A stretch of DNA of 44,052 nt, from positions 1-44,052 of the forward strand of contig JAZDLO010000130.1 in NCBI GenBank assembly GCA_043801935.1, in the 5' to 3' direction. The notes under the pieces are model-generated. The model saw only the letters and a list, made by a program, of their open reading frames with translations. It had not been told where the DNA came from and made no database searches. Below, piece after piece: positions 8,377-17,107 of this stretch. The DNA comes from JAZDLO01 sp043801935. Lineage in GTDB: Bacteria > Actinomycetota > Thermoleophilia > RBG-16-64-13. The translations under genes were made by a program, and so were the position numbers. How positions within the stretch are numbered: the stretch's first letter is position 1; each line of letters opens with the position of its first letter.

Positions 8377-9501
8377 TTGACCGGGCCCCCTGCTTCCGAG
8401 GGCTGGATCGTCAACCTCGAAGAAGTCGACGGGCTGATCGAACTCGGCCGCGGACGGGGCTTCGTCACCACGGAGGACATCGCCGAAGTGTTGGCGGAAC
8501 TCGACCTGACCACCGAGCAGATCGAGCTGATGTACACCACTCTCCTCGACCAGGGTATCGAGGTCGTGGACGAATCGTGTGCCGACGCCGACGAAGGGCT
8601 GGAGCTTGACGCCCGCGAGGAGCGTCTCGAATGGCGCCGCGCTTCCGACGGGCTCGATCTGAGCGTGGACGTGCCTACCACGGATCCGGTGAGGATGTAC
8701 CTCAAAGAGATCGGCCGGGTCAAGCTGCTCACCGCTCAGCAAGAGGTGTCGCTGGCCAAGCGCATCGAGCGAGGCGACATACGGGCCAAGCACGAGCTGA
8801 CAGAGGCCAACTTGCGCCTGGTCGTTTCCATCGCTAAGCGCTACCACACCGATGGCATGAGCTTCCTCGACCTCATCCAGGAGGGCAACCTGGGTCTGAT
8901 CCGGGCCGTGGAGAAGTTCGACTATCGCAAGGGCCACAAGTTCTCCACCTACGCTACCTGGTGGATCCGGCAGGCGATCACCCGGGCTATCGCCGACAAA
9001 GCGCGTACTATCCGGATCCCCGTGCACATGGTGGAGAAGATCAACAAGCTCATCCGGGTGCAACGCCAACTCCTGCAGAACATGGGCCGGGAGCCGGCTC
9101 CAGAGGAGATCGCCGCCGAGATGACCATGACCGACACCGAGATCCGGGAGATACTCCGCATCAGCCAGACCACCGTCTCACTGGAGACACCTATCGGTGA
9201 AGAGGAAGACTCCGAGCTGGGCGATTTCATCGAGGACGAAGATGCCATCCGGTCCTTTGACGCGGTGGCCTCGCAGCTCGACCGGGATGGGGTCAACGAG
9301 GCGCTCAACATGCTCCCCTACCGGGAGCGCAAGGTCATCGAATTGCGCTTCGGCTTGAAGGGCGAGCACCCGCGCACCTTGGAGGAAGTGGCGAGACGCT
9401 TCGGCGTGACCAGGGAACGTATCCGCCAGATTGAAGCTAAGGCTCTAGCTAAGCTTCAGGCTATCGACAAGACCCGTAACTTGCGGAGCCGGGTTCAGTA
9501 G
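8377..9501 (+). CDS. Second RpoD-like sigma-70 factor
   Basis: 374 aa from a TTG start with GGAG at 8366-8369 (7-base spacing). It has the same architecture as the 2875 gene: a short N-terminal helical domain (FVTTEDIAEVLAELDLT), region 1.2 (DPVRMYLKEIG), region 2 (DLIQEGNLGLIRAVEKF, TYATWWIRQ) and region 4 (TLEEVARRFGVTRERIRQIE). Region 2 and the recognition helix are nearly identical to the paralogue, so promoter specificity should overlap. It is either the primary factor or a group 2 alternate. It follows the HxlR gene by 36 bases and is convergent with the copA operon. Confidence 0.93.
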   Translation: MTGPPASEGWIVNLEEVDGLIELGRGRGFVTTEDIAEVLAELDLTTEQIELMYTTLLDQGIEVVDESCADADEGLELDAREERLEWRRASDGLDLSVDVPTTDPVRMYLKEIGRVKLLTAQQEVSLAKRIERGDIRAKHELTEANLRLVVSIAKRYHTDGMSFLDLIQEGNLGLIRAVEKFDYRKGHKFSTYATWWIRQAITRAIADKARTIRIPVHMVEKINKLIRVQRQLLQNMGREPAPEEIAAEMTMTDTEIREILRISQTTVSLETPIGEEEDSELGDFIEDEDAIRSFDAVASQLDRDGVNEALNMLPYRERKVIELRFGLKGEHPRTLEEVARRFGVTRERIRQIEAKALAKLQAIDKTRNLRSRVQ

Positions 9502-9525
9502 CACGCGCCCCCCGGGCCGCCCCCT

Positions 9526-9771
9526 CTACCTTCTAGCCCAAGCCCGCACTCTGGGGATTACGACGGGCATGAGGACGATCATCAACAGGAGGAAGATCCA
9601 CGCGGCGCCGCCGTATCGGGCTACCGCCGGGTAGGAGCCTGTGAACGTGGTGATCAGCCAGAAGACGGCCGCACCGACGATGGAGATCCCGCCGTAAACG
9701 GAAACAGCCACCCTGTCGGGGCGGGTCGTTGTGGCCGTCTCAGGTGTTCTGGATGTTCGCTTCGCCGGCAA
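9526..9771 (-). CDS. Small two-helix membrane protein downstream of copA
   Basis: 81 aa, unrecognised. A basic/Thr-rich N terminus (about 25 residues) precedes two hydrophobic segments, roughly residues 26-46 (YGGISIVGAAVFWLITTF) and 55-73 (AWIFLLLMIVLMPVVIP), and an Arg-rich end. The TTG start at 9771 is supported by AAAGGAG 6 bases upstream (9778-9784 on the complement). It overlaps the last 32 bases of copA in another frame, suggesting co-expression and translational coupling with the copper ATPase. No Cys, His or Met metal motif is seen, so a role in copper handling is only suggested by position. Confidence 0.6.
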   Translation of the reverse strand: MPAKRTSRTPETATTTRPDRVAVSVYGGISIVGAAVFWLITTFTGSYPAVARYGGAAWIFLLLMIVLMPVVIPRVRAWARR

Positions 9772-12274
9772 CGCGCGCTCCTTTGGGCTTGAATCTCCGC
9801 AGCATCAATGTGTTGAGAGTCACCGAGACCGAACTGACGGCCATGAAGAAAGCCGCGAGCTCCGGGCTCACCAGTTGGCCGGTGAACGGATAGAGGATGC
9901 CTGCCGCGATGGGGATCCCCACGGAATTGTAGAAGAAGGCCCAGAAGAGGTTCTGTTTGACCTTCCGCATGGTGGCTCGGCCCGTCTCGACAGCCGTGAC
10001 CACATCCTGAAGGTCGCTCTTTATGAGGATGACGTCGCCTGTCTCCTTTGCGACGTCGGTGCCGGAGCCTATGGCGATGCCGACATGGGCCTGGGCCAGC
10101 GCGGGAGCGTCGTTGACGCCGTCGCCGACCATAGCTACGATATCCCCCCGGTCCTGCAGCTCCTTGATCTTGGCGGCTTTCTCCTCGGGCAGGACCTCCG
10201 CCAGGACCTCGTCGATCCCCACCTCCCGAGCGATGGCTGCGGCCGTGCGCCGGTTGTCGCCGGTGATCATGACCGTACGCAGGCCCATCTCGTGGAGCCT
10301 ATCGATGGCGGCCCTGGAAGAATCCTTCACGGTGTCGGCCACGGCGATCAGCCCGGCGGCCTTCCCATCAACCGCCACGTACATCGGAGTCTTGCCTTCC
10401 TCCGCCAGGCGCTCCGCGATCGGTGCGACGTGGTCGCTTTCAACACCCGTCTCTTGCAGGAACCTGAGGTTGCCGAGAAGAACGGAATGGCCGTCGACCA
10501 ACCCGAGCACCCCCCGTCCCGGGACAGAATCGAAGTCCGTCGCAGCCAGGGCAGCCACATCTCGGTCCCTCGCTCCTTTGACGATAGCCTCGCCTAGGGG
10601 GTGCTCGGAGTACTGCTCCAGGGCGGCGGCGTAGGCGAGCAACAACGCCGGCTCTGGGCCTGAGTCCGTGGGCACGACGTCGGTGACCTCGGGCTCGCCT
10701 TTGGTGATGGTGCCGGTCTTATCGAACACGATAGTGCCGATCTTGGCCGTGGCTTCGATGGCCCCTCCGCCCTTGAACAGCACCCCATACTCGGCTCCTT
10801 TGCCGGCCCCGGCCATCATCGCGCTGGGAGTGGCCAGGCCGACGGCGCACGGGCAGGAGATGATGAGGACCGACACCGAGAGGAGGAGCGAGAACCCGAA
10901 GACTCCCATGGATGCCAGCGTGTAGGGCGAGAGGATGAAGCGGGTGTTCGGAGTGAACAGCTGTTCGTACCCGACGAAGAACCAGCCCAGGAAGACCAGC
11001 AGCGCAAGCAGGTGCACTCCCAGGATGAAATTGCCGGCCACCAAGTCCGCGACCTTCTGGATGGGAGCCTTGCTGGCTTGTGCGTCTTCCACCAGCTTGA
11101 TGATCTGGGAGAGGGCAGTGTCTTTGCCCACCTGGGTCGCCTCGAAGCGCAGCACTCCGGTCTTGTTCACGGTCCCGCCGATGACCTTCGCTCCGACAGT
11201 CTTCTCCACGGGGATCGATTCCCCGGTGATCATCGACTCGTCGACCGCGGAGTAGCCTTCGATGACGAGACCGTCGACCGGCATGGACTCGCCCGGCCGG
11301 ATCAAGACGACATCTCCGACTTCCACCTCGTCCGAAGGGATGTCGATCTCCACTCCCTCACGGAGCACCCGGGCCACTTTGGGTTGCAGCTTCATCAACT
11401 TGCGGATGGCCTCGCTGGTCCGGCCCCGGGTTATGGCCTCCAGGTATCTCCCCAGGACGATGAAACCGGTGAGCATCGCGGCCGATTCGAAGAAGGTGGC
11501 CTGCTTGCCCCCGAAACCGGCGTCGGGCCAGATGGTGTTGATGGAGGCGATCAGGAACGAGGCACCGATACCGGTCGCGTACAACAGGTTCATGTCCGTG
11601 ACTCCGCGCCTGAGCCCGCGCCACGAGTGACTGAAGAACTGGCGCCCCGGCCCCAGGACGACGGGCAAGGTGAGGGCCATGAGCACCCAGTTCTTCACCG
11701 AGGCCGGCATGAACGTGGGCACGATCCACATCCCCTGGAAGGTGAGGATCATGATGACCGCCGCCAGCGGCCACACGGTCCACATGTTACGTTTCTGCCT
11801 TTGCAGCTCGGTCGCGCGCATCTCCTGCTCACGATCCAGCTGGGCCCGACCCTCCAGTCTCTCCGAGGCCTTGTAGCCCAGCGCCTCGATGGCCTCGACC
11901 ACCGGGCGCTTCTGGAGCACCCCTGCGTAGCCCGTCACTCGGGCGGTGCCCGTTCCCAGACTCACCGCAACGTCGATGACCCCGGGAACGCTCTTGGCCG
12001 CGCTCTCGACTTTGGCGACACAGCCGGCGCAACTCATGCCTTCGACACTGAGGGCCAGTTCGGTCTCCTCGACCTGATAGCCCAGGGAGGTGGCTACGCC
12101 GGCAAGTTCCGCGGCTGTGACGGCCGGGGAATGGGACACCACCACGCGGCCTGTCTGCACCGTCACCACCACATTGCTCACCCCGTCCAAAGCGGACAGC
12201 GCCTGCCGCACCTTGGCTTCGCAGGAGGCGCAGGACATGCCGTGAACGACGAGTGTCGTCTTAATTTGCTCCAT
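9740..12274 (-). CDS. copA: Cu+-exporting P1B-type ATPase
   Basis: 844 aa. Two N-terminal heavy-metal-associated domains bind Cu+ through C15/C18 (GMSCASC) and C82/C85 (GMSCAGC). These are followed by eight predicted membrane helices, the actuator motif MITGESIPVEK, the transmembrane CPC in SCPCAVGLATP, the phosphorylation motif VFDKTGTITKG, the SEHPLGEA class-specific His-Pro and MVGDGVNDAPAL. It exports cytosolic copper using ATP. It is transcribed away from the BlaI/CopY-type repressor at 12425 and shares the divergent region 12275-12424 with it, which holds a BlaI-like operator, so repression by that protein is likely. Confidence 0.95.
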   Translation of the reverse strand: MEQIKTTLVVHGMSCASCEAKVRQALSALDGVSNVVVTVQTGRVVVSHSPAVTAAELAGVATSLGYQVEETELALSVEGMSCAGCVAKVESAAKSVPGVIDVAVSLGTGTARVTGYAGVLQKRPVVEAIEALGYKASERLEGRAQLDREQEMRATELQRQKRNMWTVWPLAAVIMILTFQGMWIVPTFMPASVKNWVLMALTLPVVLGPGRQFFSHSWRGLRRGVTDMNLLYATGIGASFLIASINTIWPDAGFGGKQATFFESAAMLTGFIVLGRYLEAITRGRTSEAIRKLMKLQPKVARVLREGVEIDIPSDEVEVGDVVLIRPGESMPVDGLVIEGYSAVDESMITGESIPVEKTVGAKVIGGTVNKTGVLRFEATQVGKDTALSQIIKLVEDAQASKAPIQKVADLVAGNFILGVHLLALLVFLGWFFVGYEQLFTPNTRFILSPYTLASMGVFGFSLLLSVSVLIISCPCAVGLATPSAMMAGAGKGAEYGVLFKGGGAIEATAKIGTIVFDKTGTITKGEPEVTDVVPTDSGPEPALLLAYAAALEQYSEHPLGEAIVKGARDRDVAALAATDFDSVPGRGVLGLVDGHSVLLGNLRFLQETGVESDHVAPIAERLAEEGKTPMYVAVDGKAAGLIAVADTVKDSSRAAIDRLHEMGLRTVMITGDNRRTAAAIAREVGIDEVLAEVLPEEKAAKIKELQDRGDIVAMVGDGVNDAPALAQAHVGIAIGSGTDVAKETGDVILIKSDLQDVVTAVETGRATMRKVKQNLFWAFFYNSVGIPIAAGILYPFTGQLVSPELAAFFMAVSSVSVTLNTLMLRRFKPKGARVAGEANIQNT

Positions 12275-12365
12275 ATTGGTCCTTCGGGGCGGTGGTGATT
12301 GTCCGAGTCTATCCTTGTAGGGCGAAAGTATAGCGAATGAAGGGTCATGTCCCTCTGTTCAGGTT

Positions 12366-12387
12366 ACTACTACAAGTGGTAGTCTTA
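12366..12387. promoter_or_regulatory. BlaI/CopY-type operator between copA and its repressor
   Basis: ACTAC (12369-12373) and GTAGT (12379-12383) form an inverted repeat with a 5-base spacer, and an additional ACTAC begins at 12366. BlaI/MecI/CopY operators use TACTAC and GTAGTA half-sites with a spacer about one base shorter. The site overlaps a possible repressor promoter (TTCAGG upstream, TAGTCT at 12380-12385) and lies in the copA divergent region. Confidence 0.55.
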
Positions 12388-12424
12388 AAGGCGACTGGCA
12401 ACGGATGTCAGGGAGGCACTATCG

Positions 12425-12832
12425 GTGGGAATGCGGCGAGAACGCTTAGGACTCAGACAGCTCATGGGCGAGCTGGAAGAAGAGATCATGGAGTGCGTCT
12501 GGGAGCGCGCCCCCGTCTCGGTGAGAGAGGTGCATCGATGTCTTCTGGCCAAGCGGGACATCGCCTACACCACTGTCATGACGGTGATGAGCCGCCTGGC
12601 CGAGAAGGGGCTTCTCGTGCGCCATCCGGAAGGGCGCGCGTTCATCTATTCAGCCTGTGCGCCGCGCGACGAGTACTGCGCCGGCGTGGTCAAAGACTTC
12701 ATGGATGGGATGCTGGTCGGGGCGAGCAAGCCGGTGCTGGCTCACTTCGTAGAGAGCCTTGCGGCGGACGACGCCGCTCAACTTGACATGCTGGCGGAGA
12801 TCATCGAGGAGAAACGACGGGCGCGGAAGTAG
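12425..12832 (+). CDS. BlaI/MecI/CopY-family repressor
   Basis: 135 aa winged-helix repressor. The start of the domain (LGELEEEIMECVWER-like), the recognition helix DIAYTTVMTVMSRLAEKGLL and the wing GRAFIYSA match the family; the C-terminal helices mediate dimerisation. GGGAGG at 12411-12416 favours the GTG 12425; ATG 12431 is an alternative. It is divergent from copA and is followed at once by an M56 protease, the classical repressor/protease pair. CopY proteins often end in a Cys-rich metal site; here only two cysteines (CAPRDEYC) are present in the wing region, so copper sensing may be direct through these or indirect through the protease. Confidence 0.88.
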   Translation: MGMRRERLGLRQLMGELEEEIMECVWERAPVSVREVHRCLLAKRDIAYTTVMTVMSRLAEKGLLVRHPEGRAFIYSACAPRDEYCAGVVKDFMDGMLVGASKPVLAHFVESLAADDAAQLDMLAEIIEEKRRARK

Positions 12833-12930
12833 TCATAGCCATTCTGCTGGGCGGCGTTTTCGCTCTTCTGCTGGCGGCACCAAGGCTGGTCCGCCGGTTT
12901 CTGGAGCCGGTCGCAGGAGCGAGGTCCCTT

Positions 12931-13875
12931 GTGTGGCTCCATCTCGGCTGGCTACTGGCCACCGGGGTTGTGGTGGTTGCCTCGCTGGCCGTGCTGTCGA
13001 TCCGACTGTTGCCTCACCCCGTCATGCAGGCCTTTGGGGTTCCGTGCACCGCCGGCGGCGGTTGTGCGACGCTGCTTCCATGGTGGGCCCAGTGGGGGCT
13101 TTGGTCGGTCTCGGTCGTCATTCTAGCGGGCTTGCTTGTTCGGGGGACCCACTCCGCGGTGTCCGGGGCAAGAGCGATCATCAAGACGCGACGCGTAGCG
13201 CTGTCCGCCGGGCATGCGATCACCGAAGAGCCCTGGCGGACGGGCTTCCCGTCCGAGCGGCTTGTGGTGCTGGATGGACCCAGCACTTTCGCCTTCACCG
13301 CCGGCTTGTTCCGACCGGTGATAGTCCTGTCGTCAGGTCTGGTCCACAGTCTGGACCCACGGGAGCTCGAGGCGGTCGTGGCGCACGAGAGTGCGCACGT
13401 GGAAGGCCGCGACAACCTTATTCTGTTGACGGCCGCAACGATCGCCCGATCTCTGTGGTTCCTGCCCGGTGTGGAGCTGGCCCATGGTCGCCTGCGCCGG
13501 GTGGTCGAGCTGGCAGCCGATAGCCACGCGCGCGGGAAGGTCGGGGACGGGCTTGTGGTGGCATCCAGCCTCCACCGGTTCGCCTCGCTCATGGTGAACC
13601 GATCCCCCGGCAATCCGAGAGGGGCGAATCCGGTCCTGGCGTGGTTCTCGGAAGACGGACTGATCGTCGAGCGGATCGGCCGGCTTCTCGACGAGTCTGA
13701 CCGTGCAGTCTCGCGTTTCCGCATCCGCCTGGCGTTCGCAGTCCTGGCAGTCGTGCTCCTGGTCTTCGCCGTGGGCACTTACCGCGTATCAAGCGTGAAC
13801 ATCGACCCGGGGTCACACGCAACCGTGTGCGCGGGCTCGACGCACGCTCCCGGCGCTCTGCCTTCGCAGTCGTAG
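12931..13875 (+). CDS. M56 (BlaR1-type) membrane zinc metallopeptidase
   Basis: 314 aa from GTG 12931, which has GGAGCGAGG just upstream. The zinc motif is HESAH in VVAHESAHVEGRDN, with the downstream Glu in VVELAADSHA. Membrane helices flank the protease domain (about residues 5-25, 45-65 and 270-290). Such proteases cleave the cognate BlaI-type repressor. The same frame is open upstream to 12787 and encodes a further hydrophobic helix (AILLGGVFALLLA, 12838-12876) that matches the usual first helix of M56 proteins, yet contains no ATG, GTG or TTG. The true start may therefore be a rare codon near 12829-12847. No sensor domain is attached at the C terminus. Confidence 0.82.
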   Translation: MWLHLGWLLATGVVVVASLAVLSIRLLPHPVMQAFGVPCTAGGGCATLLPWWAQWGLWSVSVVILAGLLVRGTHSAVSGARAIIKTRRVALSAGHAITEEPWRTGFPSERLVVLDGPSTFAFTAGLFRPVIVLSSGLVHSLDPRELEAVVAHESAHVEGRDNLILLTAATIARSLWFLPGVELAHGRLRRVVELAADSHARGKVGDGLVVASSLHRFASLMVNRSPGNPRGANPVLAWFSEDGLIVERIGRLLDESDRAVSRFRIRLAFAVLAVVLLVFAVGTYRVSSVNIDPGSHATVCAGSTHAPGALPSQS

Positions 13876-13963
13876 TCGCGTACGAGGCACCGCCGGTTCG
13901 ACTAGGCTCGCAGGCCCGCCTGGTCGCCATCGTTTCGCATCCCTTTTCACATCTACGGACTGG

Positions 13964-13989
13964 TGTAGTACTACAATCTTTAGTAGAAT
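13964..13989 (+). promoter_or_regulatory. Second BlaI-type operator overlapping a promoter
   Basis: TGTAGTACTACA at 13964-13975 is a perfect 12-base palindrome made of the GTAGT and ACTAC half-sites also seen before the repressor gene. A further TAGTAG follows at 13981. TACAAT (13972-13977) and TAGAAT (13984-13989) are -10-like, so a bound repressor would block the operon starting at 14064. The 188-base gap 13876-14063 holds nothing else recognised. Confidence 0.5.
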
Positions 13990-14063
13990 GTGGGTGCCGT
14001 CGTCGGTGACCGAGTCCCGGCGCAGCGAAGGTTTCCAACAAATGGTATCCATCGGGGGTCGAT

Positions 14064-14702
14064 ATGTCGCAGCGGAAGCGGCCGGCGAGACCGGCAGAAC
14101 AGCGAAGCAAGCGTGAACGATTCGAAGAAGCCGGCAGGTTCCCGGTGATGAAGGTCGCAGCTGCCGGTGTCGTGGTGGTCGTGATCGCCGTAGCAGCGGT
14201 CGTGGGGATCATGCTCTACAACAATTCGACGGAAGCGGGCGGACCGGTGGTGTCGGCGGGAGGCGCCGACTACGCCAAGACTTCTTTGGAGATGTCTCCG
14301 CTCACGTCGGCTCAGACGACCGGAGCCGGAACGGTCACGCTGTCCCTCGCCGAGGTGACCAGTGCGAAGATAGGCGGTTTCGTCTACTCCCGGTCCGCGC
14401 CCATGCCTGCGGGCTTTGACTCCGTCGAAGGGAACGGCCTGCCGATTCTTGCGTATGTCGCGCCCAGCGGGCGGCTTGTCGTAGCAACCTCCATGTGTGA
14501 GCCCTGCCGCTCATACGATTTTCACATCGAGGGCGGCCAGCTCGTCTGCAACTCTTGTTTCACGCGCTGGGATCTCAACACCCTTAAGGGAGTCAGTGGT
14601 GGCTGCCTCGACTTCCCGCCCGAGGAAGTGATCACGACCGTGCAGGGTGATGTCATCGAGATCCAGCAATCGGAACTAGAGGCTTGGGCCCCGCGGATCT
14701 AG
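14064..14702 (+). CDS. DUF2318 membrane-anchored Fe-S/metal-binding protein
   Basis: 212 aa. A basic N terminus (about 28 residues) precedes one transmembrane helix (about residues 30-52), so the rest is probably extracytoplasmic. The C-terminal DUF2318 signature is clear: C-E-P-C in SMCEPCRSYDFHI, C-N-S-C in LVCNSCFTRWDL, and GGCLDFPP. In Campylobacter P19/FTR1-type iron uptake loci a DUF2318 protein precedes two FtsX-type permeases and an ATPase; the same order follows here, without FTR1 or P19. A BlaI-type operator upstream suggests control by the copper-linked repressor. A role in metal reduction or delivery is inferred from context. Confidence 0.82.
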   Translation: MSQRKRPARPAEQRSKRERFEEAGRFPVMKVAAAGVVVVVIAVAAVVGIMLYNNSTEAGGPVVSAGGADYAKTSLEMSPLTSAQTTGAGTVTLSLAEVTSAKIGGFVYSRSAPMPAGFDSVEGNGLPILAYVAPSGRLVVATSMCEPCRSYDFHIEGGQLVCNSCFTRWDLNTLKGVSGGCLDFPPEEVITTVQGDVIEIQQSELEAWAPRI

Positions 14703-14759
14703 CGGCTTGACGAGCCGGAGACCATCGCCCTCGCCGGGGCGATCGTCGGCAAACAGCCA

Positions 14760-15917
14760 ATGCGCGTCTCGCGAATAGCGTTCAGAAACGTGCGTTGCCA
14801 CCCGGCGCGCACGGCGCTATTGGTGGTCATGATCATGTGTGTGGTGGCCGTCGTCGCCACCCTCTTCCTGGTCACCCGGAGCGCAGACAGCGATTTGGCC
14901 AACAAGGTAGACGAGTACGGGGCGAATATCGCCATCGTGCCCCGATCCGAACAGCTCCCCTTGGTCTACGGGGGGATACGCGTGGGTGGCCTCACGTACG
15001 ATGTGAAGCCTCTGAGCATGGGTGAGGTGGCGCTGATCCGGACGATCACGAACAAGGAGAACATAAACCGGGTGGCCCCCAAACTGCTTCAGCTGACCGA
15101 GATCGACGGGACCCGTCTGATGGCGGTCGGCGTGGTGTGGGAGGAAGAGCTGGCTATCAAGAAGTGGTGGAGGATCGAGGGGTCGGCGCCCACCTCGCCG
15201 GAGGAGGTCCTGCTCGGGGCCAGGGCAGCGGAACGTCTGGACCTGAGAGCGGGGGCGAGCCTCGAACTGAAAGGCGAACGATTTCGCGTCTCAGGCGTTC
15301 TCGACCCCACCGGAGGCCAAGAGGATGACGTCGTTTTCATGGATCTCGCCGCGGCTCAGGGGCTCTGGGACCGAGCAGGCCAGGTGAGCTTCGTGGAGGT
15401 CTCCGCTTGGTGCAGTTCGTGTCCCATCGAGACCATAAGCGCGCAGATAGCGACCCTTCTACCGAATGCCCGGGTGTCCGCGCTGCGGAAGGCCATGGAG
15501 CCTCGGGAGCTGCTCGTCGGCCAGTTCAAGTTATTCAGCATCTTGCTTTCGGCCTTCATGGTGTTGGCGGGGAGCATGATCGTGCTCACGTCGACCCTAG
15601 GCCGCGTGCGCGAGCGCAAGAGCGAGATAGGTGTGTTCCGCGCGCTCGGCTATCGGCGGAAACACATCCTCGAGATCGTTCTCCTCGAGAATCTCATAGT
15701 GGCCGTCTTCGCGGCGGCCGTGGGGGTCGCGGTCGCATGGGCAGCTGCCGGGCCGGTCGCCCGGTCGGTCGCGGGGGTGGTCACCGCCACGGCCCCCGGC
15801 CCGCTGCTCCTCCTAGCCGCCGTCGCGGCGGCGGTGCTGATGGTCGTACTCGCCAGCCTCTATCCGGCCTGGCGGGCGTCCCGCCTGAGCCCTCTGCTGG
15901 CCCTTAGGCGTGTGTAG
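14760..15917 (+). CDS. FtsX/MacB-type ABC permease, first of pair
   Basis: 385 aa. One N-terminal helix (about residues 19-41), a large extracytoplasmic domain of about 220 residues, then three helices around 260-380, ending LSPLLALRRV, the FtsX-permease layout. The periplasmic domain has a CSSC motif (WCSSCPIET, about residue 220), which the second permease lacks. The EIGVFRALGYRR loop couples to the ATPase. It lies 57 bases after the DUF2318 gene and 3 bases before the second permease, so one operon. Substrate unknown; the context resembles the permease pairs of P19-type iron loci. Confidence 0.85.
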   Translation: MRVSRIAFRNVRCHPARTALLVVMIMCVVAVVATLFLVTRSADSDLANKVDEYGANIAIVPRSEQLPLVYGGIRVGGLTYDVKPLSMGEVALIRTITNKENINRVAPKLLQLTEIDGTRLMAVGVVWEEELAIKKWWRIEGSAPTSPEEVLLGARAAERLDLRAGASLELKGERFRVSGVLDPTGGQEDDVVFMDLAAAQGLWDRAGQVSFVEVSAWCSSCPIETISAQIATLLPNARVSALRKAMEPRELLVGQFKLFSILLSAFMVLAGSMIVLTSTLGRVRERKSEIGVFRALGYRRKHILEIVLLENLIVAVFAAAVGVAVAWAAAGPVARSVAGVVTATAPGPLLLLAAVAAAVLMVVLASLYPAWRASRLSPLLALRRV

Positions 15918-15920
15918 CAA

Positions 15921-17090
15921 ATGAGCGGCGGGATGGGCTTGGGGACGATCGCGCGAGCCAACATCAGGCGGCACCCTGGCAGGGCCGCCCTCATGTTGGT
16001 GGGGATGGCGGTAGCAGTGGCGGCCTTCGTTACCGTGGTGTCGCTCGTGCTCTCGTTGCGGGCCACGCTGGACGATCGACTCGCACGGTATGGGGCCAGT
16101 CTGCTGGTCGTGCCCGCCAGCCCCGAACTCTCCTTGGATTACGGTGGCGTGAGCGTAGCCGACGCGGGCTCCGGGGAGGTCTCGTTTCTGGATGACAGCG
16201 GGGTAGCCACCATTCTGGGCCTTCCTTCGGCCGGACGGGCGGCGGAGGCCGTGCCCGTCCTCCTGCAGCCCGTGAACGTCGCTGGGGCGACGTACCTTGC
16301 GTTGGGGACCGACGTAGAGGCGAGTCTCCGGGTCAAACCCTGGTGGCGCATCGAAGGAGCGCCGCCGCGGGGCCCGGACCAGGTACTCCTGGGTCTGGAG
16401 ATACGGAACCGACTGGCTTCGGACCCAGGCGCGACGGTGATCATCGAAGGGCGCGGGTACACCGTGAGCGGCGTTCTCTGGGAGACCGGGGGGGAGGAGG
16501 ACGGTGTCATCGTGATGGATCGGAAGGAGCTGGCTCGGTTGACGGGTCGAGGAGCCGATGTGAACCTGATCGAAGTGACCGCCGGCGACTCCGGCGCCGT
16601 GGAGCCGCTCAGCCGCGAGATCGCCCAAGCGCTTCCCGGTACGTCGGTGATCTCGGTGAAGAAGAGCCTGGAATTCAACGCCCAGGCCAACGGGGCCTTG
16701 AGCAAGTTCGGGCTTGCCGCGACGGCTCTTATCATAGTCGTCTCCGCGCTCATCGTGAGTCTGACGACGTTGGCGGCGGTCAGAGAGCGCCAAAGGGAGA
16801 TAGGGGTCTTCAGGGCGGTAGGTTACCGCCAGCGGGACATCTGGGCGCTCTTACTCATCGAGGCCCTTCTTCTGAGCATCGGGGCGGCACTCGCGGGAAC
16901 CGGACTCGGCCTGGCCGGAGCGGCTCTTGGGCCCCGGCTGGTACAGGGCCTCACCCTTGACTTTACCCCGAACCTGCTCGTCATTGCCGGCGGCATCGGG
17001 TTGGCAGTGGTGCTTGCGGTCATGGCCACTCTGTACCCGGCCTCACGAGCCGCACGGCTCGATCCGGCTGCGGCGCTCAAGCGAGTCTAG
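15921..17090 (+). CDS. FtsX/MacB-type ABC permease, second of pair
   Basis: 389 aa with the same layout as its neighbour and clear paralogy (RHPGRAALM near the start, LDYGGVSVADAG, the KPWWRIEGA region, EIGVFRAVGYRQRD loop, end LDPAAALKRV). The periplasmic CSSC of the first copy is missing, so the two form a heterodimeric pair with divided roles. The start ATG at 15921 is 3 bases after the preceding stop. A gap of 17 bases separates it from the ATPase. Confidence 0.85.
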   Translation: MSGGMGLGTIARANIRRHPGRAALMLVGMAVAVAAFVTVVSLVLSLRATLDDRLARYGASLLVVPASPELSLDYGGVSVADAGSGEVSFLDDSGVATILGLPSAGRAAEAVPVLLQPVNVAGATYLALGTDVEASLRVKPWWRIEGAPPRGPDQVLLGLEIRNRLASDPGATVIIEGRGYTVSGVLWETGGEEDGVIVMDRKELARLTGRGADVNLIEVTAGDSGAVEPLSREIAQALPGTSVISVKKSLEFNAQANGALSKFGLAATALIIVVSALIVSLTTLAAVRERQREIGVFRAVGYRQRDIWALLLIEALLLSIGAALAGTGLGLAGAALGPRLVQGLTLDFTPNLLVIAGGIGLAVVLAVMATLYPASRAARLDPAAALKRV

Positions 17091-17107
17091 ATGGAGGGTC
17101 ATAGCGA

